Source: JALUUH01 sp964636675 (lineage in GTDB: Bacteria > Pseudomonadota > Gammaproteobacteria > S012-40). From it: 52,796 nt of DNA. Numbering within the stretch: position 1 is the stretch's first letter; every line of letters starts with the position of its first letter. The DNA is taken from positions 1-52,796 of the forward strand of contig CAZWUO010000006.1 of NCBI GenBank assembly GCA_964636675.1, read 5' to 3'. The notes beneath the pieces are model-generated. The model saw nothing but the letters and a program-made list of their open reading frames with translations, searched no databases and was not told where the DNA came from. Both the position numbers and the translations under genes were made by a program. This document shows positions 42,652-51,601 of this stretch, in pieces.

Positions 42652-43587
42652 ATGACAAATGAAGCTTTAGTTGTTTTGGAAAATGTGTCGCGTTTTTATG
42701 GTGAGCATATTGCCGTAGATAATATTAGTTTCACGGTAAAACGCGGCGAGGTGCTTGGTTTTTTAGGCCCAAATGGTGCTGGGAAATCCACAACGATGAA
42801 TATGATTACCGGGAATCTCACACCAACAGAGGGTAGGATTCTCATTAATGGTATTGATATTTTTGATGCGCCTAAAGCTGCAAAAGCCGAGCTAGGCTAT
42901 CTTCCAGAACAGCCACCGCTATATTCTGATTTTACGGTAGATGAATTTCTCCTGTTTTGCGCAAAAATAAATAGAGTTAATAAGGCGCACTATAAGGCGA
43001 TGATTGATGCGGCAAAAGAACGTTGTGGATTGATTCAAGTTGGCAAGCGTCTGATTACAAATCTGTCAAAGGGGTTTCAACAACGTGTAGGCATTGCACA
43101 AGCAATTTTGCATTCACCAACTGTGGTTATTTTGGATGAGCCTACCGTTGGTTTGGATCCCTTGCAAATTCGAGAAATCCGTAAACTGATTAGTGAATTA
43201 CGCGATGATCATAGTGTTATTCTTTCTACCCATATTCTGCCTGAAGTACAAACAATTTGTGATAACGTACAAATCATCAATAAGGGAAAAATAGTATTGA
43301 GCGACAGTATCGGTGGATTACACCAACGTATGAAATTGTCTACACTGCGTGTTGCCTTCGTGCATCCTCCGACCATTGAGCAATTAAATGCACTGGATTT
43401 TGTAGAGCAAGTTCAAGAGATAAGTAGCGGTGTATTTGGTTTACATCATCACCCTGGAGATAGTCCGGCTGAGCAATTAGTGAAAACTTCGGTTAATCGT
43501 GATTGGGGACTTATTGAGCTTATACCAGGGCGTTTATCACTTGAAGATATTTTTGTTGATATCACCATGAACGATCATATCAATTGA
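42652..43587 (+). CDS. ABC transporter ATPase, GldA-like
   Basis: 311 residues. Walker A is GFLGPNGAGKSTTMNMI (about 35-51), the Q-loop region is GYLPEQPPLY, the ABC signature variant is NLSKGFQQRVGIAQAI, Walker B is VVILDEPTVGLD and the switch His is in LSTHILPE. A C-terminal extension of about 90 residues is typical of GldA/CcmA-type exporters. It is followed by a permease, a GldG-like protein and a DUF4340 protein, as in Gld-type clusters. In Bacteroidetes the Gld proteins support gliding; in proteobacteria the role is unknown, and no gliding genes are present. Confidence 0.92.
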   Translation: MTNEALVVLENVSRFYGEHIAVDNISFTVKRGEVLGFLGPNGAGKSTTMNMITGNLTPTEGRILINGIDIFDAPKAAKAELGYLPEQPPLYSDFTVDEFLLFCAKINRVNKAHYKAMIDAAKERCGLIQVGKRLITNLSKGFQQRVGIAQAILHSPTVVILDEPTVGLDPLQIREIRKLISELRDDHSVILSTHILPEVQTICDNVQIINKGKIVLSDSIGGLHQRMKLSTLRVAFVHPPTIEQLNALDFVEQVQEISSGVFGLHHHPGDSPAEQLVKTSVNRDWGLIELIPGRLSLEDIFVDITMNDHIN

Positions 43588-43605
43588 GAACACCCCTTAG
43601 GGCTG

Positions 43606-44376
43606 TTGAGGTTTTATATGGTAATCCTACATTTAGCCTGCAAAGAATTTAAGAGTTTATTTATCTCTCCTCTAGGGTGGTCAATACTCGCTATCGTGCA
43701 ATTTATTGCGGCTTACTTATTTATTAATCAAGTCAATTTTTATATCCAATTTCAACCCGGTCAGGGGGTATTTAGTGATAGCCTGGGGGTTACTGAGGTC
43801 ATTGTTTTTCACACTTTTAACAATGTCGCCATTATTCTTTTATTAGTCATTCCGTTACTAACGATGCGCTTATTGAGTGAAGAGTTTCGGAACAAAACGC
43901 TTTGTCTATTATTTAGTGCGCCTATTTCGATGACTGAAATTATACTGGGAAAATATTTTGGTTTACTTGGTTTTATTGCAGTGTTGCTAAGTATGATTAT
44001 GCTTATGCCGTTGGCATTATTAATAGGTGCCGAATTAGATTGGGGAATGGTTTTATCAGGGTTGCTTGGTTTGGCTTTATTGTTAAGTAGTTTTGCGGCA
44101 ATTGGACTCTATATGTCCAGTTTAACCTCTTACCCAAGCGTGGCCGCGGTGACTACTTTCGGAATCTTGCTTGGTTTATGGGTGGCCGATTGGACTGAGG
44201 GCGCATTGGATGAAAAGTACCAGCTAGTACTTAGTTATATCTCGATTTTTGATCATTACCAAGCTTTTTTAAATGGCGTATTTAGGAGTAGTGATGCGGT
44301 GTATTATTTTTTGCTTATTGTTACATTTATCGTGTTGAGTATTCAGCGATTAAATGCGTATAGAATTCAACACTAA
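43606..44376 (+). CDS. ABC transporter permease, GldF-like
   Basis: 256 residues with about six membrane helices, starting VILHLACKEFKSLFISPLGW, the conserved cytoplasmic entry of ABC-2 permeases. EEFRNKTLCLLFSAPISMTE is the coupling region of GldF/NosY-type proteins. It lies 18 bases after the ATPase stop, and its TAA overlaps the next ATG by one base. It would form the membrane channel with the upstream ATPase. Confidence 0.9.
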   Translation: MRFYMVILHLACKEFKSLFISPLGWSILAIVQFIAAYLFINQVNFYIQFQPGQGVFSDSLGVTEVIVFHTFNNVAIILLLVIPLLTMRLLSEEFRNKTLCLLFSAPISMTEIILGKYFGLLGFIAVLLSMIMLMPLALLIGAELDWGMVLSGLLGLALLLSSFAAIGLYMSSLTSYPSVAAVTTFGILLGLWVADWTEGALDEKYQLVLSYISIFDHYQAFLNGVFRSSDAVYYFLLIVTFIVLSIQRLNAYRIQH

Positions 44377-45800
44377 TGCGCATAAATTCTAATGTAAAAC
44401 GCTATATACGCTATCAAAGCATGCTATTTATTGTTCTATTTATGAGTGTCGTTTTCATGCTTGCGTGGTTTAGTACACAATTTGAAATTGTATCTGATTG
44501 GACGAACAATAAACGCAATACCGCATCAGTTGCAACAATCTCATTACTTAAGACTATTGAGTCCCCGATTTTATTTACTGCTTTTGTTACAGATGAGAAT
44601 ACTGAGCTGCGACAAGAAATAAAATACCTGATATCACTCTACAAAAATCAAAAGAAAAATATTCAAAACTTGTTTGTCGATCCTGTTACTGAGCCTAAAA
44701 TAGTTCGTGAATTAGGCATTAGCCGTGATGGAGAATTATTGATTGAAATAGCGGGCAGAAAAGAGTTTGTGCAATCTCTCGACGAAGAAACAATTACCAA
44801 TACGATTCAAAAATTAGTGCGTAAAAATAATCAGCGTATTGTATTTCTACAGGGGCACAATGAACGCAGCGCTCTCAGTCATTCAAACTACGATTTATCT
44901 ACTTTTACTGAACACCTTAAGGACAGGGGTTTAATTACCCATTCTTTAAATCTCGCTGATAGTTTGCAAATACCAACTGATACAGCAGCGTTGGTTATCG
45001 CTGACCCACAAAAAGAATTTTTGCCTGGGGAATTATTGATTGTGCAAGACTATGTCGAACAAGGAGGGAATTTACTGTGGCTGGCAGAACCAGGAGCACT
45101 TAAAGGTTTAGATTTATTAGCAGAGCAACTGGGCATCGAGTTTTTACCGGGTATTGTGGTAGACCCTAATACTCAGTTGCTGGGTATTAGTGACCCAAGA
45201 TTTGCATTAATTCCCGAATATCCTCTGCATCCAATTACTCAAAACCTGAAAAGTATTGCGTTGTTTCCTATCGCAGTAGGCATAGAGTTTAGTGGTATCG
45301 ATGAATGGGATGGCGAAAGTTTTTTAGATACTTTACCTAGAACCTGGTTAGAGACCGATGACTGGGAAGGTGAACTCAAGCAAGATCCTAATGATATTGC
45401 GGGGCCTTTTTCAGTGGGATTTGCGCTTACCCGAGCAGCAGTGTTAACCGGGTTAGATGTAGAGATGCCAGCGAATGAAGATGTCGATGAAGAAATAGAT
45501 GATTTAGAATTTGTAGATTTGCCAGAAAAAAATCAGCGCATTGTGCTTATCGGCGATTCAGATTTCCTTTCCAATGCTTATCTTGGGCAGGGTGATAATT
45601 TGGACTTGGGTTTAAATATCATCAATTGGCTTACCGAAGAAGATCAGTTTATTGCTATTCCCGCGAGAATACGCTTGGATGCTGGCTTACAACTAAGCGT
45701 TAATGAGCAAAAAGTAATAGCTTATGGGTTTATTTTTATTCTTCCTGTGTTATTACTTTTTGTTGGTTTGATGGTTTGGTTTAAGCGCAGAAAGGCATAA
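44376..45800 (+). CDS. GldG-like ABC auxiliary protein
   Basis: 474 residues. One N-terminal membrane helix (about 14-35), a large extracytoplasmic region resembling the ABC_transp_aux/GldG fold (FLQGHNERSALSHSNYDLST, then QDYVEQGGNLLWLAEPGAL), a late acidic stretch (NEDVDEEIDDLEF) and a C-terminal helix with a basic tail (WFKRRKA). The topology fits an accessory subunit held in the inner membrane at both ends. It overlaps the permease by one base and is two bases from the DUF4340 gene. Confidence 0.85.
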   Translation: MRINSNVKRYIRYQSMLFIVLFMSVVFMLAWFSTQFEIVSDWTNNKRNTASVATISLLKTIESPILFTAFVTDENTELRQEIKYLISLYKNQKKNIQNLFVDPVTEPKIVRELGISRDGELLIEIAGRKEFVQSLDEETITNTIQKLVRKNNQRIVFLQGHNERSALSHSNYDLSTFTEHLKDRGLITHSLNLADSLQIPTDTAALVIADPQKEFLPGELLIVQDYVEQGGNLLWLAEPGALKGLDLLAEQLGIEFLPGIVVDPNTQLLGISDPRFALIPEYPLHPITQNLKSIALFPIAVGIEFSGIDEWDGESFLDTLPRTWLETDDWEGELKQDPNDIAGPFSVGFALTRAAVLTGLDVEMPANEDVDEEIDDLEFVDLPEKNQRIVLIGDSDFLSNAYLGQGDNLDLGLNIINWLTEEDQFIAIPARIRLDAGLQLSVNEQKVIAYGFIFILPVLLLFVGLMVWFKRRKA

Positions 45801-45802
45801 GT

Positions 45803-46369
45803 ATGCATAAGCTAACATCGACCAATGTAGTGCTCGGTCTTGTATTAGTGTTGCTTGTTTTTTTTGCTATATATAGCGAAGAAGAGTTCCAGCAGCCGAA
45901 CCCAATTCACTTATTAACAACCCAAGTAATAAGTGAAATTAAAAAAATTGAAATTGTCAGAGCAAGCGAAAATACTTTGTTATTTCTAAAGCAAGAGCAA
46001 GGCTGGGTGTTGCTAAATAGCTCTTCTGGAAAGTCGATACTGCATTTTGCGAAGCAAAAGAAAATAGCGCTAATGCTTAGCTTGCTAGAAGCAAAAGTAT
46101 TTAAGAAATTTTCAGTTAAGCCACAACAGCTGAAAAAATTTGAATTGGATAACCCTCGAATCTCGGTGTATTTTAATGATATAAAAATCAGTTTTGGATC
46201 TATTAATCCTGTTACTCGGCATCGCTATATTAACATTGGCGCAACAATATATAGCGTGAATGATTTTTTTTACGCTTATTTTTTAGCGGAAGAGGATGGG
46301 TATATTAGTAAGCAGACTTTAATCAATAGGCCTAAATTTTCAGAAAATATTGATGGTAACGAGGATTGA
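45803..46369 (+). CDS. DUF4340-type protein of the Gld-like operon
   Basis: 188 residues. A signal-anchor helix (about 7-23) is followed by a periplasmic region with repeated beta strands (IKKIEIVRASENTLLFLKQE; NPRISVYFNDIKISFGS). DUF4340 proteins usually follow GldG-like genes; many are longer, so this one is a short version. The TGA stop lies one base before the mutM start. The function is unknown; a periplasmic partner of the exporter is inferred from context. Confidence 0.75.
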   Translation: MHKLTSTNVVLGLVLVLLVFFAIYSEEEFQQPNPIHLLTTQVISEIKKIEIVRASENTLLFLKQEQGWVLLNSSSGKSILHFAKQKKIALMLSLLEAKVFKKFSVKPQQLKKFELDNPRISVYFNDIKISFGSINPVTRHRYINIGATIYSVNDFFYAYFLAEEDGYISKQTLINRPKFSENIDGNED

Positions 46370-46370
46370 T

Positions 46371-47183
46371 GTGCCGGAACTCCCAGAAGTAGAGACAACC
46401 TGCCGTGGTATAGAGCAGCATATTGTTGGAAAAAAAATTCGTCAGGTTAACGTTTATCAAGCAAGTCTACGCTGGCCAGTTACCCAGGGACTGCATAATT
46501 TACTGCATCAACAGAAGGTGATTTCAGTATATCGCCGCGCAAAATATATTCTTATTCAGTTTTTACACGGAAGCTTAATTTTACATCTTGGAATGTCAGG
46601 GAGTCTTAGGCTGAGCCTTAAGGCTGAATCACGCAAAAAACACGACCATGTCGAGTTTGAGTTTGCTAAGTTTTATTTGCGATTTCATGATCCGCGCCGC
46701 TTTGGTTGCGTGTTATGGACTTCACAAGTACCAGAACAACATCCATTAATGGCTCATTTAGGCCCTGAACCACTGACCGATTCGTTTAATGCAGCGTTGT
46801 TATATCGTTTGTCGCGGAATAAAAAATCTACAATTAAGCATTTCATTATGGATGGAAAAAATGTGGTGGGGATCGGTAATATATACGCATGTGAGTCTTT
46901 GTTTAGGTCTGGCATACACCCCTTATGCAGGGTGCATAAAATTTCCTTAGGGCGTTATGGTTATCTCGTCAAGAATGCGAAACGGGTGTTACTCGAGGCC
47001 ATTCAACAAGGTGGTACTACGTTAAAAGATTTTACCAGGAGTGACGGCTCGCCGGGTTATTTTGCGCTAAAATTACAAGTGTATGGGAAAAAAGACAAGC
47101 CTTGCCCTAAGTGTGGAAAAGCTATTCTTAGTCGTATCATTTCTCAGCGAAATACTTTCTATTGTAATAATTGTCAACGCTAG
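46371..47183 (+). CDS. mutM: formamidopyrimidine-DNA glycosylase
   Basis: 270 residues. The start is the GTG at 46371, because the mature enzyme must begin PELPEVET: the N-terminal proline is the catalytic nucleophile and the next Glu is required. An upstream ATG at 46350 would bury it. GAGG lies seven bases upstream. Other landmarks: HLGMSGSLRL, the helix-two-turn-helix (GIGNIYACESLFRSGIHP), and the C-terminal zinc finger (CPKCGKAI and CNNC) with the DNA-binding Arg and Gln. It excises oxidised purines such as 8-oxoguanine. It begins one base after the DUF4340 stop, so it is coupled to that operon. Confidence 0.96.
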   Translation: MPELPEVETTCRGIEQHIVGKKIRQVNVYQASLRWPVTQGLHNLLHQQKVISVYRRAKYILIQFLHGSLILHLGMSGSLRLSLKAESRKKHDHVEFEFAKFYLRFHDPRRFGCVLWTSQVPEQHPLMAHLGPEPLTDSFNAALLYRLSRNKKSTIKHFIMDGKNVVGIGNIYACESLFRSGIHPLCRVHKISLGRYGYLVKNAKRVLLEAIQQGGTTLKDFTRSDGSPGYFALKLQVYGKKDKPCPKCGKAILSRIISQRNTFYCNNCQR

Positions 47184-47206
47184 AGATGCCACTGAACCTG
47201 ATCTCT
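47182..47206 (+). terminator. weak hairpin after mutM
   Basis: AGAGAT and ATCTCT pair over a 13-base loop and are followed by CGTTTTATGTTTTC. The stem is only 6 bp and starts within the mutM stop codon, so this is a tentative terminator. Confidence 0.35.
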
Positions 47207-47252
47207 CGTTTTATGTTTTCTATCAATGCATCATTTCAATTTTCTAATGTCA

Positions 47253-47303
47253 TTTAGGCTTTTTTATGTGTAGTTGCTTGAGTTTTTTGAAAAAAGGCCT
47301 AAA
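47253..47303. repeat. inverted repeat upstream of TorF-like gene
   Basis: TTTAGGC plus six T at 47253-47265 pairs with AAAAAA plus GGCCTAAA at 47290-47303, with one extra C on the right arm and a 24-base loop. It could be a terminator or a regulatory structure. Confidence 0.35.
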
Positions 47304-47361
47304 ATCCCCCGCTTTCTATCCGATAACCAAGCAGTTATAGTTAAAATATAAATGTTATTTA

Positions 47362-48027
47362 ATGATTTATCGTAATCTGGCCATTTATTCGCTGTGTCTT
47401 CCGTTGTGTTTCGTGCTGGGATCTCTGTATCTTCATGCAGCTGTTGCAGATGCGTTATTTACGGGAGCTTCTGGAAGTGCCGCTTTTTTTCGTATGTACG
47501 ATAATAAAGAGCCAGGGTTAAGACCTACTACGGGTGAATATTATAGTAAAACTACCGGTGTTTATTTTGGAGCATCCAATGCTTTCATTAACACGCCGCG
47601 ATTAAAACAGAAAAAATTAACTGATATTGATGCCTATGCGGGTCTTACCCGGCGCTATGGTATGTTTGGCTATAACGTTGGACTTAAAACCTATAATCAA
47701 ACGATTGATGATTCTCTGACATTCAATGAGTTATTTATTGCGGGTAGTATTGGCGCGTTTACTTTGGGGCTTGCCTCTAATGTTGAGGGCAGATATGCGC
47801 AAATGTCCATAGGACGGGAATCTACGGACTATACTTTACGATTTCATTTAGGTAATACGATTCTGTTTAATGGTGAGCCTTTCTATGACTGGAGAGTGCA
47901 TGCCAGCAAAGTTGTGCAAGATGTTACTGTTAATGCCTCGCTTATTACCACGATTGATCAGTACCGGAACAGTGGTTCTAAGACTGAGCTGAATATAGGC
48001 GTTTCGCAAAACTTTTCTTTGTTTTGA
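47362..48027 (+). CDS. probable outer-membrane protein, TorF-like
   Basis: 221 residues. The signal peptide is long (about 1-31, cut near AAVADA). The mature part alternates hydrophobic and polar residues as amphipathic strands (TTGVYFGASNAFINTPRLKQ; LTDIDAYAGLTRRYGMFGYN) and ends in a terminal Phe (NFSLF), the signal for outer-membrane insertion. The pattern fits the Gcw_chp/TorF-type porin family, although clear family identity needs a profile search. It has its own promoter region, and the next gene starts about 190 bases on. Confidence 0.65.
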   Translation: MIYRNLAIYSLCLPLCFVLGSLYLHAAVADALFTGASGSAAFFRMYDNKEPGLRPTTGEYYSKTTGVYFGASNAFINTPRLKQKKLTDIDAYAGLTRRYGMFGYNVGLKTYNQTIDDSLTFNELFIAGSIGAFTLGLASNVEGRYAQMSIGRESTDYTLRFHLGNTILFNGEPFYDWRVHASKVVQDVTVNASLITTIDQYRNSGSKTELNIGVSQNFSLF

Positions 48028-48215
48028 TGCTGGAAAAGCATCCCTCTCGCTAACTAAAATATTCTTGCGTAAATTTTAGCTTAATTTTTTTTGTTGAGTC
48101 TGTTTCTCTATTCGTGAATTCAGTGATATAGGGTGAGGTCGCAAACCCGGATAAAGTTTTTGCGTAACATTGTCGATAGCCAATTTAGGATTTTTATCAT
48201 CTGATATTGGTTAAT

Positions 48216-49700
48216 ATGAATACAAAAAAAATATTTATCAGAATAAATACTGAGTCAGATTCTGCGTTCTTCGCAATTTCGATGTGCTCGCTTAAAACGC
48301 CAATTCAACACAGCGGTTCTCTGATTTTCAAGGTATGTGCCTTATTCCTTATAGTGGCTTATTTATTGGTTCCTGGATTTGCTAATGCAGCGGAAAGTCG
48401 CATCATCGTTTATGTTTCGGTTACTGGACATCACAAGGATGCAAATTCTGATTTTCGAGATGTTGTGCGGAAGAGTATCGATGATTTAAAACGCTTTCGT
48501 GTTAGCACTAAAGCGGAGGGTGTCATTGCGCCGGTAAAATCTATTAAGCAAAAATTAGTGGCTGCACGTAAAGTAGGTATTCGTTGGGTTGCTAATGTAA
48601 GTCTCACAACAGAAAAAAAAGAAGGTTTTCTGGATTTTAAAATATATCGAACGAATGGAGAAAATACTTTCAACTGGAAGGATGAGTTTAGAATCAAAAA
48701 TGTAAAATCATTTTTAGCGTTAATGGAATATCAAATGCCGATGAAGCTGAAAACCCGTTTTCTGGAGTTAGGCAGAGTGATAAAGAAAGATAAACGTTTG
48801 GTATATTTTGATCTTGGACAAACGGCGGGCGTAAGACCAGGAGATATATTTGAAATTTATAAAGAAGGCGATGAAATTACCGATGACCAAGGCAATTCCT
48901 ATGGTAATCTTGAAATAATGACCGGGGTATTAAAAGTAACTAGCGTTACTTCAATTTATTCCATCGGCGAAATTAGAATTGGCACTCTGTCAATTAGACC
49001 TGAACACTATGTAAGGTTGTCGACTCAGAAAAGCAAAGCGGTAACGCCTGAAATATTGTCTGTTTTAGAAAATGAAGTGGCGATCAATATTGGTAAAAAT
49101 GTAGGTGTTGAAGAAGGTAACTATTATTCAGTTTATCGTGATATTAAAAAGATTCGCGCAGGTGAGGCATTTCGGCAAGTCATTGGACATATAAAAATCA
49201 ATGAAGTTTACGAGGGGTTTTCGAAAGGTGAATTATCTATTTCAGATACCTTTGAGTTAACCCGCAACATTATAAATAAAGGTGATCGAGTGGAAGAAGT
49301 TGAGTCTCCGCGAAAACCTATGTGGTCGGTAAATTCATTAATGACGAATGTCAATGGTGATCAAGGAAAGAAAATTTATTATGCCACTTATCAACGCGAC
49401 TCTTCGGCGAATGTGAGCATGGTTTATCGATTTAAAGGGGGTTATGATGCAGGTGAGCCGATGCTGGGGTTTGGTGTTATGAAGAGTATCAAGCACAGCT
49501 CGCATTTTTTTACTGGCCTGGAAGTACTTTATTTTAACGCGGTAACGGTACACTTATTTGTTTCAGTTGATGTTGATACACCAATTTCGAAGAACCTAAA
49601 GCTCAATTTAGAAAGCGGCTTTATTGTTGCGCACACAGATGACACCTATAATGGAATTAGTTCCAGCATAGGTTTGAAATATGGTTTTGAATTATTCTGA
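48216..49700 (+). CDS. FlgT-like repeats plus C-terminal beta-barrel protein
   Basis: About 494 residues from the ATG at 48216; a TTG at 48207 is also possible and neither has a strong ribosome site. After a hydrophobic export segment (LIFKVCALFLIVAYLLVPGF) comes a mixed region (SRIIVYVSVTGHHKDANSDF). Then come two FlgT C-terminal-like repeats (RLVYFDLGQTAGVRPGDIFE; EVAINIGKNVGVEEGNYYSV). The C-terminal third is strand-rich and ends GFELF with terminal Phe, like an outer-membrane barrel. FlgT is a flagellar outer-membrane-ring factor, but no flagellar gene is near, so the domain is borrowed. The function is unknown. Confidence 0.65.
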   Translation: MNTKKIFIRINTESDSAFFAISMCSLKTPIQHSGSLIFKVCALFLIVAYLLVPGFANAAESRIIVYVSVTGHHKDANSDFRDVVRKSIDDLKRFRVSTKAEGVIAPVKSIKQKLVAARKVGIRWVANVSLTTEKKEGFLDFKIYRTNGENTFNWKDEFRIKNVKSFLALMEYQMPMKLKTRFLELGRVIKKDKRLVYFDLGQTAGVRPGDIFEIYKEGDEITDDQGNSYGNLEIMTGVLKVTSVTSIYSIGEIRIGTLSIRPEHYVRLSTQKSKAVTPEILSVLENEVAINIGKNVGVEEGNYYSVYRDIKKIRAGEAFRQVIGHIKINEVYEGFSKGELSISDTFELTRNIINKGDRVEEVESPRKPMWSVNSLMTNVNGDQGKKIYYATYQRDSSANVSMVYRFKGGYDAGEPMLGFGVMKSIKHSSHFFTGLEVLYFNAVTVHLFVSVDVDTPISKNLKLNLESGFIVAHTDDTYNGISSSIGLKYGFELF

Positions 49701-49724
49701 GGAATGGCTTTTACTAAAATAGGT

Positions 49725-51296
49725 TTAGTGTCTAAAATGTCGCATGTTTGTAAAAACCATGGCAATTTCATGCTCATCAGCCGCGCTAATGACTTCCTCG
49801 TCGCGCATTGATCCACCCGGTTGTATGATGGCTTTTATATTTGCTTTAGCGGCTGCATCAATGCCATCTCTGAATGGAAAAAATGCATCAGATGCCATGA
49901 CTGAATCGGTGATATCCAGGCCTTCATCCAGGGCTTTTATACCTGCAATTTTGGCACTGTAAACGCGACTCATTTGGCCTGCACCAATGCCAATGGTTTG
50001 CTTGTTTTTGGCGTAGACAATGGCATTTGATTTTACATACTTGGCAACCTTCCATGCAAATAACATGTCTTCCAACTGTTGTTGGCTTGGTTTGATTTGA
50101 CTGACGATTTTTAGATCGTCAATATTAATCATGCCAATATCCTGCTCTTGAATTAATAGCCCACCGGTTACCTTTTTATAATCAAGGGCTGTTATTCGGT
50201 CTGGTATTGCTGCGTTCTCAGGAGTAATCAACAGTCGAATATTCTTTTTCTGGGCTATTGTCTGCGCGGCTTGTTGAGAAATTGCCGGAGCGATAATAAC
50301 TTCAACAAACTGGCGTTCAATAATAGCGGCGGCAGTCGCATCATCCAAGCGGTGGTTGAACGCTATAATTCCTCCAAAAGCAGATGTTGGATCTGTTTGA
50401 TAAGCTTTTTTATAGGCTTCAAGCTGGGTGTTAGAAATTGCAACGCCGCAGGGATTGGCATGCTTGACAATGACACAAGCGGGTTCCGCAAATTGTTTAA
50501 CGCATTCAAGTGCTGCGTCGGTATCAGCGATATTATTGAATGAAAGCGCTTTGCCTTGTATCTGTTGGGCAGAAGAAACTGTGTTCTCTGCGGGGAGTGT
50601 TTCGCGATAAAATGCAGCTGTTTGGTGAGGGTTTTCACCGTAGCGCATATCTTGTACCTTGGTGTATTGAATATTAAAAGTACGCGGATAATTTTGCCGA
50701 TTATCTGTAGCGGTTATTGTTCCTAGATAATTGGCAATAGCCCCATCATAGCTAGCCGTATGTTCAAATGCTTTTACGCTTAATGTAAAGCGCATCTCAT
50801 CATTCACTGAACCTGCGTTTTGCTCAAGCTCGGTGAGTAAGGCGTTATAATCATTGGGGTTGACGACAACTGCAACAGAGCTGTAGTTTTTTGCTGCGGC
50901 ACGAACCATCGTTGGTCCGCCTATATCAATATTCTCTATTGCTGTCGCCAAGTTACAATCATGTTTTGCTATTGTTTCAGCAAAGGGATATAGGTTCACC
51001 GCTACTAAGTCAATCGTCAGGATACTATGCTCGGCCATGATGTCATCGTCAATGCCGCGTCTGCCGAGGATCCCGCCAAGCACGCGAGGGTGTAGGGTTT
51101 TCACACGACCATCCATCATTTCAGGAAACCCGGTGTAGTCAGAAACTTCTCTAACTTCAATATCGGCTGCGGTCAGCAGTTTGGCGGTACCCCCAGTCGA
51201 TAAAATATTAATACCGAGCAAGCGTAGTCTTTGTGCAAACTCTACGATGCCTGTTTTATCTGAAACACTTAATAACGCAGTTTTAACAACAGGCAT
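49725..51296 (-). CDS. purH: bifunctional AICAR transformylase / IMP cyclohydrolase
   Basis: 523 residues, usual length. The N-terminal MGS-like IMP cyclohydrolase domain (LSVSDKTGIVEFAQRL; ILSTGGTAKLL; MMDGRVKTLHPRVLGGIL) is followed by the AICAR transformylase domain (QDMRYGENPHQTAAFY; CVIVKHANPCGVAI with the catalytic Lys-His pair; SDAFFPFRDGID). It carries out the last two steps of purine synthesis. It lies 11 bases after fis on the same strand, forming a dusB-fis-purH unit. Convergent with the FlgT-like gene 24 bases away. Confidence 0.96.
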   Translation of the reverse strand: MPVVKTALLSVSDKTGIVEFAQRLRLLGINILSTGGTAKLLTAADIEVREVSDYTGFPEMMDGRVKTLHPRVLGGILGRRGIDDDIMAEHSILTIDLVAVNLYPFAETIAKHDCNLATAIENIDIGGPTMVRAAAKNYSSVAVVVNPNDYNALLTELEQNAGSVNDEMRFTLSVKAFEHTASYDGAIANYLGTITATDNRQNYPRTFNIQYTKVQDMRYGENPHQTAAFYRETLPAENTVSSAQQIQGKALSFNNIADTDAALECVKQFAEPACVIVKHANPCGVAISNTQLEAYKKAYQTDPTSAFGGIIAFNHRLDDATAAAIIERQFVEVIIAPAISQQAAQTIAQKKNIRLLITPENAAIPDRITALDYKKVTGGLLIQEQDIGMINIDDLKIVSQIKPSQQQLEDMLFAWKVAKYVKSNAIVYAKNKQTIGIGAGQMSRVYSAKIAGIKALDEGLDITDSVMASDAFFPFRDGIDAAAKANIKAIIQPGGSMRDEEVISAADEHEIAMVFTNMRHFRH

Positions 51297-51307
51297 CTCA
51301 TTGAGCT

Positions 51308-51601
51308 TTATAGTAGTCCGTATTCTTTTAATTTTTTACGCAATGTGCCACGATTAATGCCAAGAATTTCTGCGGCTTGGCTTTGATTGCCTCGAGTGTG
51401 TTTTAAAATGGTTTCTAATAGTGGTTGCTCAACTTCGGCTAAAACCATTTTATACAAATCGTGTGTTTGATGTCCGTCCATATCACGTAAGTAATTTTCC
51501 ATTACTTCGGTAACACATTGTTTTAATGTGTTTTTATCAGCCTCTTGTTCAAATGAAGCCACTGGCGTTTCAACATCTTGCTCTACTGAATAATTAGTCA
51601 C
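51308..51601 (-). CDS. fis: DNA-binding protein Fis
   Basis: 97 residues, close to the 98 of E. coli Fis. The C-terminal helix-turn-helix is NQSQAAEILGINRGTLRKKL. The preceding dimerisation core (VEQPLLETILKHTRGN) is intact. The N-terminus (EQDVETPVASFEQEADKNTL) differs, as is common. Fis bends DNA and controls rRNA promoters, recombination and nucleoid structure in a growth-dependent manner. It overlaps the dusB stop by four bases, the classic dusB-fis arrangement. Confidence 0.95.
   Translation of the reverse strand: MTNYSVEQDVETPVASFEQEADKNTLKQCVTEVMENYLRDMDGHQTHDLYKMVLAEVEQPLLETILKHTRGNQSQAAEILGINRGTLRKKLKEYGLL

Noticed and set aside
48028..48215. Cyclic di-GMP riboswitch upstream of the FlgT-like gene
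   Set aside because: A GGTCGCAAACCC-like string hints at it, but the conserved GEMM core and flanking helices are not present.
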